Of a DNA stretch of 64,000 bases, positions 62,787-64,000 are shown in pieces. Location of the stretch: assembly GCF_010994035.1 (NCBI RefSeq), contig NZ_WIXN01000008.1, positions 1 to 64,000 of the forward strand, given 5' to 3'. Made by a program: the position numbers and the translations under genes. This DNA is from Virgibacillus aidingensis (GTDB lineage Bacteria; Bacillota; Bacilli; Bacillales; Amphibacillaceae). A model generated the notes under the pieces. That model made no database searches. It had not been told where the DNA came from and was given only the letters and a program-made list of their open reading frames with translations. How positions within the stretch are numbered: the stretch's first letter is position 1; each line of letters starts with the position of its first letter.

Positions 62787-63821
62787 TTATTGCAAAGCAT
62801 CTTTTACAACTTCAGCCACTTCATCTGAAACCCAGCTTGTCCAAAGATCTTCATGTTCATTCATCCACCAAATTGCTGCTTCCTCTGCAGATGCATCATT
62901 CTCATCCATATAAATCAAAGCTTCTTCTGTCAATTCAGTGCTTGTTTCATAATTGCTCAGAAATTCCACTACATCAGGAGCCTGATCCGGCAAGTCTTTG
63001 TGTACAGCAATGGTTACATCATTTGGCGGAAATTCAGTCGCTTTTGTTTCATTCCATACATCTTCATCATATGGATCCTCTTCCAATAGGGTTAAATCAT
63101 ATTCCGCTGTCGGCCAAGTTGGTGACCAATAGTAGCCCACCCATGCTTTACCGTTTTCATAAGCCGATGCCAAATCGGCAACAATTGCAGCATCGGAACC
63201 AGGCATAAAGTTATTCATTGTTTCATCAAGGCCATATGCCTCAAATTTATCATCAATCGCATCGGCAACTGCCCATCCGCTTGGGGCATTAATCACCCGG
63301 CCTCTTCCAGGGTCTTCCGGATCTTCAAATACTTCCGGATAATCTTTCAAATCTTCCACTGTTCTTAAATCAGGGGCCATTGGATCGATTCCTCTTTCAG
63401 GATCCCCTTCAATAACATACGTTGGCACATACAGTCCCTGTTCGTTATCATCAAAGTTCGTGGAAACAACTTCGATATCCCCTAGTTCCAGCGCCTCTTC
63501 ATACACTTCTCTTATATTATCTGTCCAAACTTCCATATATGCATTTATGTCTCCATCACGAAGTCCCTGAATTGTTGCTGCGGTTGAACCGGCCGTGACA
63601 TCAGTATCATACCCGTACCCTTCTTCAATAATTGTCTGGGCAATGCTGTTATGTATCCTGATGCTGTCCCAACCGGCATCAGCAAATACGATTGTGTCAA
63701 TGTCTCCTCCAGATCCTGATTCACCATTTGTCCCGGAATCTCTTTCAGACTCTGAATCACCGCCACATGCAGCAAGCACAATTAAAGCTGCTGCTGAAAA
63801 TAAAAATAATAGCTTTTTCAT
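62787..63821 (-). CDS. opuAC: Glycine betaine-binding lipoprotein
   Basis: ProX/OpuAC-type receptor, 344 aa. The signal peptide ends LAAC with Cys19-20 region, then an acidic Ser/Asp/Gly linker. FADAGWDSIRIHNSIAQTII is the start of the binding fold; VGYYWSPTWPTAEYDL and AIWWMNEHEDLWTSWV carry Trp residues of the kind that form the betaine-binding cage. The ATG at 63821 follows AAGGAGC. First gene of the operon; the rest of the upstream sequence to 64000 shows no other gene. Confidence 0.93.
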   Translation of the reverse strand: MKKLLFLFSAAALIVLAACGGDSESERDSGTNGESGSGGDIDTIVFADAGWDSIRIHNSIAQTIIEEGYGYDTDVTAGSTAATIQGLRDGDINAYMEVWTDNIREVYEEALELGDIEVVSTNFDDNEQGLYVPTYVIEGDPERGIDPMAPDLRTVEDLKDYPEVFEDPEDPGRGRVINAPSGWAVADAIDDKFEAYGLDETMNNFMPGSDAAIVADLASAYENGKAWVGYYWSPTWPTAEYDLTLLEEDPYDEDVWNETKATEFPPNDVTIAVHKDLPDQAPDVVEFLSNYETSTELTEEALIYMDENDASAEEAAIWWMNEHEDLWTSWVSDEVAEVVKDALQ

Positions 63822-64000
63822 TATTCTGCTCCTTTTCCAAAAATTCTTTAACATAGTTTTACCAACTGTCCTTAATACAATTCACTATTTTTTAAATGAA
63901 AATATAATAGGAGTAGATGCAAAAGTAAGAAGTGGAAGGGGAATCCGCCGCTGTAATTCTTTTGTAACAAATTAAGTTTAATAAATAAATGTCCTTTAAT
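63822..64000. other. Upstream region of the opuA operon at the window end
   Basis: AT-rich promoter-type DNA. I see no clear gene; a sigma-A promoter is expected here but cannot be fixed with confidence. Confidence 0.35.

Overview
The window is chromosomal DNA of a spore-forming, low-GC Gram-positive bacterium of the family Bacillaceae, most like the halotolerant Oceanobacillus/Virgibacillus/Lentibacillus group. The evidence is a bacillithiol gene pair (yojF-bshB2), an alpha/beta-type spore protein, a YjcZ-family peptide, a YhcN-type spore lipoprotein, Crh and HprK, SigI, an OpuA betaine transporter, and gene order shared with Bacillus (rapZ-yvcK-whiA-crh; hprK-lgt-yvoD-ppaX-yvoF). Genus-level placement is inference.

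Bases 1-15880 look like an accessory catabolic island. It holds a tripartite tricarboxylate transporter with two tandem binding proteins, a three-gene operon (aldehyde dehydrogenase, zinc alcohol dehydrogenase, thiamine-diphosphate enzyme), a divergent multi-pass permease, a LacI-family regulator, an aldo/keto reductase, a hotdog thioesterase, and a pair made of type I 3-dehydroquinate dehydratase and a TIM-barrel enzyme. Copies of a 14-bp palindrome, TTAGATCGATCTAA, lie in pairs before the aldehyde dehydrogenase operon and before the TIM-barrel/aroD pair, so one LacI-type repressor probably controls both. The island ends at a decayed tyrosine-recombinase fragment, a structured intergenic stretch and a tRNA-Arg(CCG).

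From 16 kb on the window is mostly core. It contains clpP with a CtsR operator, crh, a GtrA protein, whiA-yvcK-rapZ, trxB and a TPR protein, glpD with a terminator-like leader, the hprK-lgt-yvoD-ppaX-yvoF operon, a yvlD/pspC membrane-stress pair and yojF-bshB2. An 800-bp array of 52-bp tandem repeats follows, then a spore SASP gene, fumC, a zinc phospholipase C-like protein, a decayed chemoreceptor, an IDEAL-domain protein, azlCD, map and yjcZ.

Bases 39.9-54 kb carry a GntR/ABC cassette, an SDR reductase, an M20 dipeptidase, a coiled-coil protein, the methionine-to-cysteine operon yrrT-luxS-mccA-mccB, and a 3-hydroxybutyrate module (GntP permease, dehydrogenase, sigma-54 activator) with a clear -24/-12 promoter. 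The rest holds a YhcN lipoprotein, yhdB, sigI without an adjacent rsgI, a PRC-barrel protein with a membrane-anchored trypsin-like protease, an ABC exporter relic, a zinc-finger protein, narK, a beta-carbonic anhydrase and an OpuA operon in the order binding protein-permease-ATPase.

I did not find a defence system, CRISPR array or intact mobile element. The strongest candidates for new biology are the LacI-palindrome regulon with its uncertain substrate, the 52-bp repeat array, and the structured RNA-like segment beside the tRNA.
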